DNA from: CAZGSN01 sp964371655
GTDB lineage: Bacteria; Desulfobacterota; Binatia; HRBIN30
Assembly (NCBI GenBank): GCA_964371655.1
Contig: CAYJOD010000122.1
Span: 1-15,660 of the forward strand
Reading direction: 5' to 3'
Length of the DNA stretch: 15,660 nt
Positions within the stretch are counted from its first letter, which is position 1, and each line of letters opens with the position of its first letter. The translations under genes and the position numbers were made by a program. The notes beneath the pieces are model-generated. The model had not been told where the DNA came from, ran no database searches, and saw only the letters and a list, made by a program, of their open reading frames with translations. Shown here piece after piece: positions 5,771-12,806 of this stretch.

Positions 5771-7189
5771 ATGGCCAAGAAACGAATCTGCGCTACGGCG
5801 CACGAAGCCGTTGCCGATGTCCAAGCGGGTGCGTCGCTGTTGGTGCATAGCTTCGGTCCGCCCCAGGCTTGGCCCACCGACTGTCTGCTGGCTCTAGCCG
5901 AGCGCGGGGTGAAGGACCTGACGGTGATTTGCAACACACCGGCGGGTGGGCCGACGTCGCTCAACGTCCTGGCCGAGAAGAAGCAGATTCGCAAGCTCGT
6001 GTGCAGCTACGTCGGCTCGCCGGCGATTCCGACGCCGATCTCCGACCAGGTGCAGACCGGCGAGATCGAGCTCGAGATGGTGCCGCAAGGCACGTTGATC
6101 GAGCGCATTCGCGCTGGCGGGGCAGGGCTGGCCGGCTTCTACACACCGACCGGCGTCGGTACGGTCGCGGCCAACGGCAAGGAGATTCGCGAATTCGACG
6201 GTAGACCCTACGTCTTCGAAACCGCGCTGCGCGCCGACTTCGCCCTGCTGCAGGCGTATCAAGGCGACGCCGCCGGCAACCTTGTCTACCGTCGCGGTAT
6301 GCGTAACTTCGGCCCGGCGATGGCGATGGCGGCGGACACGACAATTGCCGAAGTGAAGGAGATCGTGGCTCTCGGCGCCATCGATGCGGAAGCCGTCGTC
6401 ACCCCCGGCATCTTTGTGGATCGCCTCGTCAAGACGACATTGGAGCTCGACCTCGGGGTGCTGCGGCGCATCCTCATGAGCTTCGGTCGAACCGTCGACA
6501 GCGAAGGGCGATCTTTGGGTGACGGAGGTCCTGTCGGTCTGCCTCCCGACCTGATGGCCATGAAGGCGGCGACCCTGCTGCGCGATGGTGACTACGTCAA
6601 TCTTGGTATCGGCTTGCCGACGATGGTCTCCAACTACATCGTCGGGCGCGATGTCACCATGCACTCGGAGAACGGGATTCTCGGCTTCGGCGGTTTCGCG
6701 GACGAGGGGCAGGAAGACATCGATCTCTACAACGCCAGCGGCCAGTTCATCACGATGCTCGATGGAGCTTCGTTTTTCGATTCGACGGTGTCGTTCGCCA
6801 TGGCGCGCAGCGGCCGGGTCACCGCCCTCGTGCTCGGCGCCTTCGAGGTCGCACAGAACGGGGATCTCGCCAACTGGACGACGCGCGCCGGTGGCAGCGG
6901 TGGCATCGGTGGCGCCATGGACCTCGCCGCCGGTGGCGCCCGCGTCATCGCACTCTGTTACCACTGCGAACGCGGCGGTCGTTCGAAGCTCGTCGAGCGG
7001 CTCACGTATCCAGCCACAGGGTTCGGATGCGTGCAGTCGGTGGTCACCGACCTCGCCTGGATCGACATCGACGCCGGCGGGTTTGTGTTACGCGAGATCG
7101 CACCCGGGCTGACGGTGGACGACGTCAAGCGCGCCACCGCTGCACCCCTGCGGGTTGCCACCGACGTTGGCGAGATGCAGTTCGCGTAG
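5771..7189 (+). CDS. 3-oxoacid CoA-transferase, fused alpha-beta subunits (SCOT type)
   Basis: The 472-residue enzyme would move CoA between succinyl-CoA (or a similar donor) and a 3-oxoacid such as acetoacetate, in the cytoplasm. Residues 5-222 are the alpha domain (RIRAGGAGLAGFYTPTGVGT at 112-131, EFDGRPYV at 141-148) and about 255-470 the beta domain (NLGIGLPT at 277-284, then HSENGILGFGG). E300 in SENG is the catalytic glutamate that forms the CoA thioester in this family. GIGGAMDLAAG and TGFGCV also match. The two parts are separate genes in many bacteria and fused here as in mitochondrial SCOT. The usual GGFGxxGxPE loop near residue 25 is replaced by HSFGPPQAWP, so substrate preference may differ. 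ATG 5771 fits the family N-terminus; its ribosome site is weak. A frame back to 5726 adds 15 non-homologous residues. Confidence 0.92.
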   Translation: MAKKRICATAHEAVADVQAGASLLVHSFGPPQAWPTDCLLALAERGVKDLTVICNTPAGGPTSLNVLAEKKQIRKLVCSYVGSPAIPTPISDQVQTGEIELEMVPQGTLIERIRAGGAGLAGFYTPTGVGTVAANGKEIREFDGRPYVFETALRADFALLQAYQGDAAGNLVYRRGMRNFGPAMAMAADTTIAEVKEIVALGAIDAEAVVTPGIFVDRLVKTTLELDLGVLRRILMSFGRTVDSEGRSLGDGGPVGLPPDLMAMKAATLLRDGDYVNLGIGLPTMVSNYIVGRDVTMHSENGILGFGGFADEGQEDIDLYNASGQFITMLDGASFFDSTVSFAMARSGRVTALVLGAFEVAQNGDLANWTTRAGGSGGIGGAMDLAAGGARVIALCYHCERGGRSKLVERLTYPATGFGCVQSVVTDLAWIDIDAGGFVLREIAPGLTVDDVKRATAAPLRVATDVGEMQFA

Positions 7190-7475
7190 ACGCGCCGGCC
7201 CCGACGCGGCCGTTTCGGCCAGCGGCGACGGGATTGCTGCCAGGCGATTCGGCAGCTGGCGAATAAACAAGCAGCAACCGATCGCGATGAGCCGCGCCGA
7301 TTCATCCGTTGTCAGTGGCGGCGCTGCGGCACGACACCTGCTGTCTAGAGAATCAGTTCTGTCACGCAGTGAATTTCATAGGCTCGGTTGATTGAGGAGA
7401 GGCGCAGACCCCAGACCGGGTCTCTGTGGGCTAGCGAGGTGATCGGGAGCCGTTCACTGATGACAGGTTCCTCCC
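7190..7475. other. Gene-free spacer after the CoA-transferase
   Basis: I find no credible gene here. A 5-bp stem (7208-7212 with 7216-7220) lies close to the CoA-transferase stop but lacks a T-run. The gene-free DNA continues through the two inverted-repeat elements up to 7902. Confidence 0.5.
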
Positions 7476-7562
7476 AAGGGGGCGGAAACGAGTGTATGTG
7501 GGTCGTGGTTCCTCCCAACGGCCCGCCCCGTCTGCCCGCGGAATCTCGTCTTCCGCCCCCTT
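7476..7562. repeat. Inverted-repeat element with AAGGGGGCGGAA arms
   Basis: AAGGGGGCGGAA (7476-7487) and its perfect complement TTCCGCCCCCTT (7551-7562) bracket 63 bases; pairing extends inward to about 17 bases with one unpaired base (ACGAG against CTCGTC). A direct repeat GGTTCCTCCCAA at 7466-7477 and 7507-7518 straddles the left arm. No coding frame is plausible inside. Confidence 0.7.
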
Positions 7563-7575
7563 CCCCCCCTACTCA

Positions 7576-7705
7576 GAGACTGTCGATTTTCTCCGGCGCG
7601 GCGGGTGAGCGAGTTTCGTGCCGCCTGTAGGGCCGGCTATGCCGGCCGTATTTTCCACCCGACCGGCCGGTACAACCGGCCCTACGCGAATTTATCGACA
7701 GTCTC
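7576..7705. repeat. Nested inverted-repeat element, 130 bp
   Basis: Outer arms GAGACTGTCGAT (7576-7587) and ATCGACAGTCTC (7694-7705) are perfectly complementary. Inside, GTAGGGCCGG (7627-7636) and CCGGCCCTAC (7676-7685) form a second perfect inverted repeat, with further CCGGC-rich pairing between them. The inner core resembles a dispersed GTAGGGCCGGC palindrome found in many genomes (recollection). With outer terminal arms and no protein it has the form of a non-autonomous miniature element. Confidence 0.8.
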
Positions 7706-7902
7706 CTCATCGTCAGGTGCGCCGTTCGCGCCGCTGTCAGCGTGGGGACTCACCCGTCGCATGCCGCTCGTTCATCAGGTCGGTCGCGTTGCCGGCGGAT
7801 GCCGGATCATTGGCGATGAAGACTTGGGGGCTTCAGTCTTCGAGCTGCTGGTTTCGGGTGCGATGAAATCCAGAAGGCTGGAGTCCAAAGCCAGGGTTCA
7901 GG
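7706..7902. other. Gene-free stretch downstream of the Kelch-like protein gene
   Basis: No gene is visible. A perfect 7-bp stem, GAAGACT (7818-7824) with AGTCTTC (7835-7841), lies about 60 bases past the stop of the leftward-read gene and might help end its transcript, but no T-run follows. A small TGGAGTCCA palindrome lies near 7880. Confidence 0.45.
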
Positions 7903-10900
7903 CTAGCAGTTGCCCAGAAAGCGATTCACGCACTGCTGCACCTCGCCGATCGAGACGCCGCCGTCGTTGTTGGCGTCGGCGACCGGGCAACTCGCCGGCG
8001 GATTTCCTGCTACGCACAGTGGCTGGCCGAGGAATGCGTTGATACAGCGCTGCAGCTCGCCGATCGGGACGGCGCCATTGCCGTCGCAGTCCCCTGTGCA
8101 AGTCGTTACCTGAATCGCGCCCTCCGGTGTGAGCGCGTAGCTGCCGCTGCTGACGCCGGCGCCGATGGTGAACACCGCGCTGTACAACAGACCAGCGGGA
8201 ATCGAGACCGCATTGGTTCCCGCCACTGTGAAGGTCTCCGCACCGGCCCCGGCCGCGAGGTGAGTGACCCGCTTGTCCGGTTCGCTCCCGGGTCCGATCC
8301 CCGGGTTGATCAGTGCTGTACCTGGATCGAAGCGCGTTGCGTCGAATCCGATCGTGTTCGAAATCGTCGATGCGCCTTCGCCACTCACCAGCGTGACCGG
8401 CACGCAGGCGCGGCCACCGGGTCGTCCCGCCGCACTTGCCACCTGTAGGACAGGGCTCGCGGTAGGGGTAGCTGTGCCGGTTACGCTGGGCGTGTTCGTC
8501 GACGTGGCCGTGGGCGTGTGAGTCGGGGTCGGTGTCGGGGTCAGCTGGGTGCAGGTGGAGGGTTCGCCGCTACACGTCCAGCCGGACTCGATGGCGCAGG
8601 CCATGGAGCAACCGTCGCCGTCGGTGCGATAGCCGTCGTCACATTCCTCGCCGGAGTCGAGAGAGCAGTTGCCGCAGATCTGCCAGCGCGCGATCCGTGC
8701 CGAAGCTTTTTCCCCGGCGGCGTTAAAGCTGCCGCCGGCGTACAGGTCTTGCCCCACAATTGATAGGGCCAAGGGAGATCCACCCACGCCGCTGCCGAGG
8801 GTGGACCAGGTGCTGCCGTTCCACTTCGCGATCAGACTGGTCGTGCCGACAATCAGAAAGCGGCCGCCGGCGTATAGGTCGGTGCCATGTACCGCAAGAG
8901 CACCGACGCTCCCGTTGGCGGCATCACCGACGGCCGACCAGGTGCTGCCGTCCCACTTGGCGATTCGAAAGGCGTCGACGCCACCGGCGTTGGTGAAGTT
9001 GCCGCCCGCGTATAGGTTCGCGCCGTCCATCGCGAGAGCGTTGACGGGCGGTAGGTTCATGCCGGTACCGAGGGCGGACCACGCCGAGCCGTCCCACTTG
9101 GCGATGTAATTCACGAGTACCGCCCCATCGGCGATGTTGAAATTGCCACCCGCGTAGAGATCTGTCCCGTTCGTGGCCAGGGCTCTTACTTCGGTATTGA
9201 CTCCTAAGCCGAGCGCGGACCAAGCACTACCATCCCACTTCGCGACTCGGCTGGCGTTGCCGCCGCCCGCCGTGGTGAACAAGCCACCCGCATATAACGT
9301 TGTGCCGACGACCACGAGCGCGTTGACACCTTGATTTACGCCGCTGCCGAGAGCTGACCAGGTACTGCCGTTCCATTTGGCGACGCGGTTGGCGCTGGTA
9401 CCGCCGGCACTGGTGAAGCCGCCCGCGGCGTAGAGATCTGTTCCAATGACGGCGAGGGCCCGCACCACACCACCGTTCATGCCCGTGCTCAGCGGCGACC
9501 AACTGGAGCCGTCCCACTTGGCGATGAAGTTGGCGCTGATAGCGCCCGCCGTGTGAAAGTTGCCGCCGACATAGAGATCGGTCCCGATTACGGCCAGAGC
9601 GTTCACGGCGGCGTCCAGGCCGAGTCCCGGAGAGCCGTCGTTGAGCGCCGACCATTCGCTGCCGTTCCAGCTGGCGAGATAGTTTACGGTAGCGCTCCCC
9701 GCGGTGGTGAAGTTGCCTCCGGCGTAGAGCACTGTCCCGATCTTCGCCATTGCGTCGACCGAATTGGTCGGGCCGGCGCCAAGGGCCGACCAGGTGCTGC
9801 CGTCCCACTTGGCAATGTAGTCGGCGCCGACATCGCCCGCGTTGGAGAAGGCGCCGCCGACGTAGAGGTCCGGCCCGTCCACGAAAAACGAACTAACTGT
9901 GCCGCTCACGCCGGTGCCGAGGTTCGACCAGGCGTTGCCGTCCCACATGGCGATCGCGTTGGCGCCGACGTCGCCGGCCATGGAGAAGTAGCCGCCTGCG
10001 TAGAGGCTTGTGCCGCTCGCTGCCAGAGCGGTGACGGGAGCGTCCATGCCGGTGCCGAGGGCGGACCAGGCACTGCCGTCCCACTTGGCGACGTAGTTGA
10101 CGCCGACGTCGCCGGCCATGGAAAAATAACCGCCGGCGTAGAGATCGGTACCGCTCACTGCGAGCGTCTGAACGTAACTGTCCATGCCCGTGCCGAGTGC
10201 GGACCAGGCGCCGCCGTCCCACTTGGCGATATAGGCCGTGCCGACGCTGCCCGCTGTGGAGAAATAGCCGCCGGCGTAAAGGTCAGTACCAATCAAGGCG
10301 AGGGCATAGACGTCACCGTCCAAGCCCGTTCCCAGGGCGGACCAAACACTGCCGTCCCATTTCGCGATGTGGCTGGCCTCGACGCCGCCTGCGGTCGTGA
10401 AATTTCCGCCCGCGTATAGTGTCGTGCCGCTCACGGTCAGAGTATAGACAGGGCCATTCATTCCTACGCCGAGCGCAGACCACGCGGTGCCGTTCCACTT
10501 CGCAATGTAATTGGCGCTGACGGCACCTGTGGTCGTGAAGCTACCCCCGACGTACAGGTCTGTGCCGATCACGGCCACGGCTGAGACGGGGTTGTTTGTG
10601 CCGATGGCGATGGTGAAGCGGTTGTCCCAGCTCTGGTCAGCGTCGCAAACGCTGGGCTCCAACCGCGCCGACGCCGCAACCCGCGGCAGGAAACGCGGCG
10701 TGCCGTTGGCAATCGTGGTCAACGCGTAGCCGCCGAGGTCGACGCTACCACTCCACCCGGTCTCGAGGTCGATTGCGCCGTCGGAGCGCAAGAGGTTTTC
10801 GATCCCGATGCTCGTAGCCAGCCCGACCGGGGTGGTTTCCATTCCTACAGCGGACGACGCTGCTGCCAACCAAATTGCCAGGGCGATGATGATCGAGCTC

Positions 10901-10911
10901 GTCTTAGGCAT
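7903..10911 (-). CDS. Large secreted Kelch-like repeat protein with DUF4215, cohesin-like and dockerin-like modules
   Basis: The 1002-residue protein begins with a signal peptide (1-23) and a short unique region (24-104). Residues about 105-744 hold 14 repeats of roughly 43-50 residues with the pattern ALAVxGTDLYAGGxF, AGxV, IAKWDGSxWSALGTGM. The GG and W positions are like Kelch blades, so two seven-bladed beta propellers are a reasonable guess. Residues 745-787 are a Cys-rich DUF4215/Myxococcus-type repeat (GEECDDG, GDGCS, CSGEPSTC). A Thr-Pro linker follows (about 790-818), then a cohesin-like beta domain (820-935) and a dockerin-like end (938-1002) with two Ca-loop-like motifs, DCDGNGAVPIGEL and DANNDGGVSIGEV. 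It should be exported to the cell surface or beyond; its partner is unknown. The ATG at 10911 directly abuts GAGG, an unusually tight ribosome site. Repeats 4 and 5 are almost identical, showing recent duplication. Confidence 0.88.
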   Translation of the reverse strand: MPKTSSIIIALAIWLAAASSAVGMETTPVGLATSIGIENLLRSDGAIDLETGWSGSVDLGGYALTTIANGTPRFLPRVAASARLEPSVCDADQSWDNRFTIAIGTNNPVSAVAVIGTDLYVGGSFTTTGAVSANYIAKWNGTAWSALGVGMNGPVYTLTVSGTTLYAGGNFTTAGGVEASHIAKWDGSVWSALGTGLDGDVYALALIGTDLYAGGYFSTAGSVGTAYIAKWDGGAWSALGTGMDSYVQTLAVSGTDLYAGGYFSMAGDVGVNYVAKWDGSAWSALGTGMDAPVTALAASGTSLYAGGYFSMAGDVGANAIAMWDGNAWSNLGTGVSGTVSSFFVDGPDLYVGGAFSNAGDVGADYIAKWDGSTWSALGAGPTNSVDAMAKIGTVLYAGGNFTTAGSATVNYLASWNGSEWSALNDGSPGLGLDAAVNALAVIGTDLYVGGNFHTAGAISANFIAKWDGSSWSPLSTGMNGGVVRALAVIGTDLYAAGGFTSAGGTSANRVAKWNGSTWSALGSGVNQGVNALVVVGTTLYAGGLFTTAGGGNASRVAKWDGSAWSALGLGVNTEVRALATNGTDLYAGGNFNIADGAVLVNYIAKWDGSAWSALGTGMNLPPVNALAMDGANLYAGGNFTNAGGVDAFRIAKWDGSTWSAVGDAANGSVGALAVHGTDLYAGGRFLIVGTTSLIAKWNGSTWSTLGSGVGGSPLALSIVGQDLYAGGSFNAAGEKASARIARWQICGNCSLDSGEECDDGYRTDGDGCSMACAIESGWTCSGEPSTCTQLTPTPTPTHTPTATSTNTPSVTGTATPTASPVLQVASAAGRPGGRACVPVTLVSGEGASTISNTIGFDATRFDPGTALINPGIGPGSEPDKRVTHLAAGAGAETFTVAGTNAVSIPAGLLYSAVFTIGAGVSSGSYALTPEGAIQVTTCTGDCDGNGAVPIGELQRCINAFLGQPLCVAGNPPASCPVADANNDGGVSIGEVQQCVNRFLGNC

Positions 10912-11077
10912 CCTCTTTGGTCTCTAGATCTGCATGCGCCGACCGCGACCGTTTCACACTACGTTCCGCCTTTCAAGCGAAGCGGTTGTCCAAGTACTGT
11001 TCACCGTTGCGCTTGTACCGGCACCCGACCTCAAGTGGGCTAATACCTGGCAGCCAGGCTCTGGCGAGGTCGTCTCA

Positions 11078-11164
11078 AAACTATTCCTGGGGCGCGTGAC
11101 TAGGGGCTGGGGGCTTGGGAAGAGCTGGGAAAACCCAAGCCCCGAGCCTCAAGCCACCAGCCCC
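11078..11164. repeat. 87-bp hairpin repeat, copy 2
   Basis: It matches 5584-5670 in the same orientation with four substitutions and no gaps. As in copy 1, the interior is palindromic and the flanks carry imperfect inverted arms (TCTGGCGAGGTCGTCTCAAAAC-like on the left, CATTTTCGAAGCAACCTC on the right, about 11060-11188). It lies between the stop of the SH3-domain gene and the start of the Kelch-like protein gene, both on the minus strand. The rest of the 358-base gap (10912-11269) shows no gene. Confidence 0.9.
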
Positions 11165-11269
11165 CATTTTCGAAGCAACCTCTGGCGAGCGCGACTGCAC
11201 CCGTCTTCTGATGTAGCCGCGGCTACGCAGCGTCGTTTGCCAGGTGATCCCGTCGCGATCGGGTCTGAG

Positions 11270-12187
11270 TTAGAAGCGGATGCGCGCCCGTTGCGAGCGT
11301 TCCTGTCGGCGACCGACGCTGGCACCGAGGATCCAACCGAGCAAGGCGCCAATCACTCCGAAGGCCAAGGCCATCGACCATCCAGAGGGCCCAGCCTGGC
11401 CACTGCCGTCGGTGATGGGCAACGGTCCTTCAATTGAAGGCTGTGAGTCCAGGCGGCGGCGCAGCTCCTCGACGGCGAGGGTCAGACGCGCGACTTCGAC
11501 TCGCAGTCTTTCGAGCATGGCCGTGTCCGCGGCTGCCGGTGTCGGCGCCGCGGCGGCGGTGGCCGCAGCGAAATCAGGTGTCGAGGTCGCCATCGGCGTG
11601 CCACCAGCACCCGCGGTTGGGGTGGGGGTACGGGTTATCTTCAGCTTCGGGGTTTCCGTCGGCCGTTCTGGCGAGGGCGTTGCCGTGACCTTTGGCTTCT
11701 TGGTCGGAGTGGGCGTACGCGTCGGTTTGGCGGTCCTGGTCGGGCGTACGTTGGCTCCCTCGTGGCCCACCGTCGGGCTCGGCGGTACCTCGGGCGTGGC
11801 CTTTTCCTTCTCGCGCAAGGAAAGAAAATCGGAACGGACATAACCGGTCTGACCATTCCCGGTCACGATTCGCGCCCACTCGCCGCGTACCTCGTGCACC
11901 TCGACACGGTCACCGCGCCCGAGGGTTGCAAAGGGCGGAAACTCGGCGCCGGGTCCACGGCGCACGTAGAGCTGCTCGGTCGACACCGTCGCCGCTTGCT
12001 GGGCGCTGGCCGGATGTTGAAAAACCAGTAAGGCGACGAAGCCTAGAACAGCGAGGATCAAGACGAGGCGTAGCGCTTGTGGCGTATCGTTTCCGGCTGC
12101 AGGGCACGTCAGCTCTCGGCGCGATTGGCGATACGCGATCCGCGATACGCGACTCCCGCGGTGGCCCCCAGTCTGCTCAATCGTCAT
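11270..12187 (-). CDS. SH3b-domain envelope protein with coiled coil and C-terminal membrane anchor
   Basis: The 305-residue protein has a hydrophobic export segment at 38-57 ending at an ASA-QQ cleavage-like site (62). A bacterial SH3 domain follows (66-125: LYVRRGPG, GRGDRVEVHEVRGEWARIV, GYVRSDFL), then a Thr-Pro-Lys linker (126-210), a short coiled coil (222-247, MLERLRVEVARLTLAVEEL), a transmembrane helix (270-290) and a basic tail. This order matches the TIGR04211 'SH3 and anchor' type (YgiM-like), thought to act in the periplasm on the cell wall; the Pro-rich linker is longer than usual by my recollection. The ATG at 12187 lacks a ribosome site, and the 40 residues before the signal segment include SRVSRIAYRQSRREL, encoded by GATACG-type repeat DNA. 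The real start may therefore be different, but no better in-frame start is visible. Confidence 0.8.
   Translation of the reverse strand: MTIEQTGGHRGSRVSRIAYRQSRRELTCPAAGNDTPQALRLVLILAVLGFVALLVFQHPASAQQAATVSTEQLYVRRGPGAEFPPFATLGRGDRVEVHEVRGEWARIVTGNGQTGYVRSDFLSLREKEKATPEVPPSPTVGHEGANVRPTRTAKPTRTPTPTKKPKVTATPSPERPTETPKLKITRTPTPTAGAGGTPMATSTPDFAAATAAAAPTPAAADTAMLERLRVEVARLTLAVEELRRRLDSQPSIEGPLPITDGSGQAGPSGWSMALAFGVIGALLGWILGASVGRRQERSQRARIRF
12121..12160. repeat. GATACGCGA short-period repeat inside the SH3 gene start
   Basis: GCGATACGCGA occurs at 12128-12138 and 12142-12152, a period of 14 bases. The core and period resemble the tandem CGAGATACGAGATT copies at 4967-4994, so the two are probably one family. 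Here the repeat is read as part of the N-terminal residues of the SH3-domain protein. Confidence 0.6.
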
Positions 12188-12225
12188 GTCGCAGGCGCGT
12201 TCTTTCTGATGAGTCAGGGGAAGGA

Positions 12226-12302
12226 TGGTCGGGGTGACTGGACTTGAACCAGCGACCTCACGGTCCCGAACCGTGCGCTCTACCAGTCTGAGCTACACCC
12301 CG
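12226..12302 (-). tRNA. tRNA-Pro (anticodon CGG), 3' CCA encoded
   Basis: Read on the minus strand from 12302, the 77 bases fold into a full cloverleaf. The acceptor stem CGGGGTG pairs perfectly with CACCCCG. The D arm is GCTC/GAGC, and the anticodon stem CACGG/CCGTG holds the loop TTCGGGA, giving anticodon CGG, which reads CCG proline codons. The T arm is GCTGG/CCAGT with loop TTCAAGT. The discriminator base is A, and CCA (12228-12226) is encoded in the gene. It stands alone, 38 bases upstream of the SH3-domain gene on the same strand. The flanks show no integrase or duplicated 3' end, so there is no sign it served as an attachment site here. Confidence 0.97.
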
Positions 12303-12530
12303 GTACTTCCTCTATGGGTAAGAATCGGCAACTTCGTCGCGGCCGCTCGGATTAACACAGCAAGGGGAAATTGCAACACGAGCTCCAGATTCGCCGAGGT
12401 TCCTGGGGGAGCCACGGCAAGTTCGCACGAGGTAGTCTCACGACCAATCGCAGACGGCGCATGCCATGCGCCGCTCGATGGAGATCCATTCACGTAGGGG
12501 CGCGCGGCTGCGCCCACAGCGAGTCTTACT
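12303..12530. other. Gene-free stretch upstream of tRNA-Pro
   Basis: This must contain the promoter of the tRNA gene, but no convincing -35/-10 pair stands out on the minus strand; TTGCAA and GTTAAT near 12345-12375 have the wrong spacing. No coding frame is credible. Confidence 0.4.
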
Positions 12531-12718
12531 GACTATTGCAAAAGAAATAGAAAATGAACCACAGAGACACAGCGGCCACAGAGAAGCGGCTGAGTGTTCA
12601 AGCACAGTAATTGCCCCCCCCCCATTTCTCCGGGTTCTTTCTCGGTGTCCTCTGTGCCTCTGTGGTTGGTCCTCTTCGTCCGTTCCGCGTTCGGGTTTCT
12701 ATTGCTTATGCAATGCTC
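12531..12718. mobile_element. MITE-like element with 23-bp imperfect terminal inverted repeats
   Basis: The ends 12531-12553 and 12696-12718 are inverted copies matching at 19 of 23 positions. Just inside, AACCACAGAGACACAG (12557-12572) pairs with CTGTGCCTCTGTGGTT (12652-12667), all but one base matching. This inner part is a well-known dispersed repeat (translated as NHRDT or PLCLCG in other genomes, by recollection). The 188-bp unit is more AT-rich than its surroundings, encodes no protein, and contains a run of ten C at 12614-12623. It lies between the histidine kinase stop and tRNA-Pro. Mobility would depend on an enzyme encoded elsewhere. Confidence 0.7.
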
Positions 12719-12750
12719 AAATAAGACAGGTCCCCTTTAGCCGCCGGTCA

Positions 12751-12806
12751 TCAAGCTTGGGACCCGGATCCGGAATCCTTTGCCGAGGCCTCAGGCCGAA
12801 GATCTG
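12751..12806. repeat. AGGCCTC / TTCCGGATCC repeat, inverted relative of 909-1010
   Basis: Read on the minus strand it contains CTTCAGATCTTCGGCCTGAGGC, GCAAAGGAT and TTCCGGATCC blocks. The GGCCTGAGGC, AAAGGAT and TTCCGGATCC blocks recur in the plus-strand repeat at 909-1010. It supplies the 3' end of the histidine kinase coding sequence, including its stop codon. Confidence 0.65.

Noticed and set aside
5894..6964. 356-codon minus-strand frame over the CoA-transferase
   Set aside because: The plus strand carries all CoA-transferase motifs; the minus frame is a His/Arg-rich shadow.
7208..7220. Stem GGCCG-TTT-CGGCC after the CoA-transferase as a terminator
   Set aside because: Only five base pairs and no T-run; such stems are frequent by chance at this GC content.
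9553..10419. Long open frame (288 codons) on the plus strand inside the Kelch-like gene
   Set aside because: It is antisense to a clear repeat protein with a signal peptide and domain pattern. The frame stays open because the repeats share high-GC codon patterns.
12226..12302. tRNA-Pro as an integration site of a genomic island
   Set aside because: No integrase and no second copy of the tRNA 3' end seen in the window; neighbouring genes look chromosomal.
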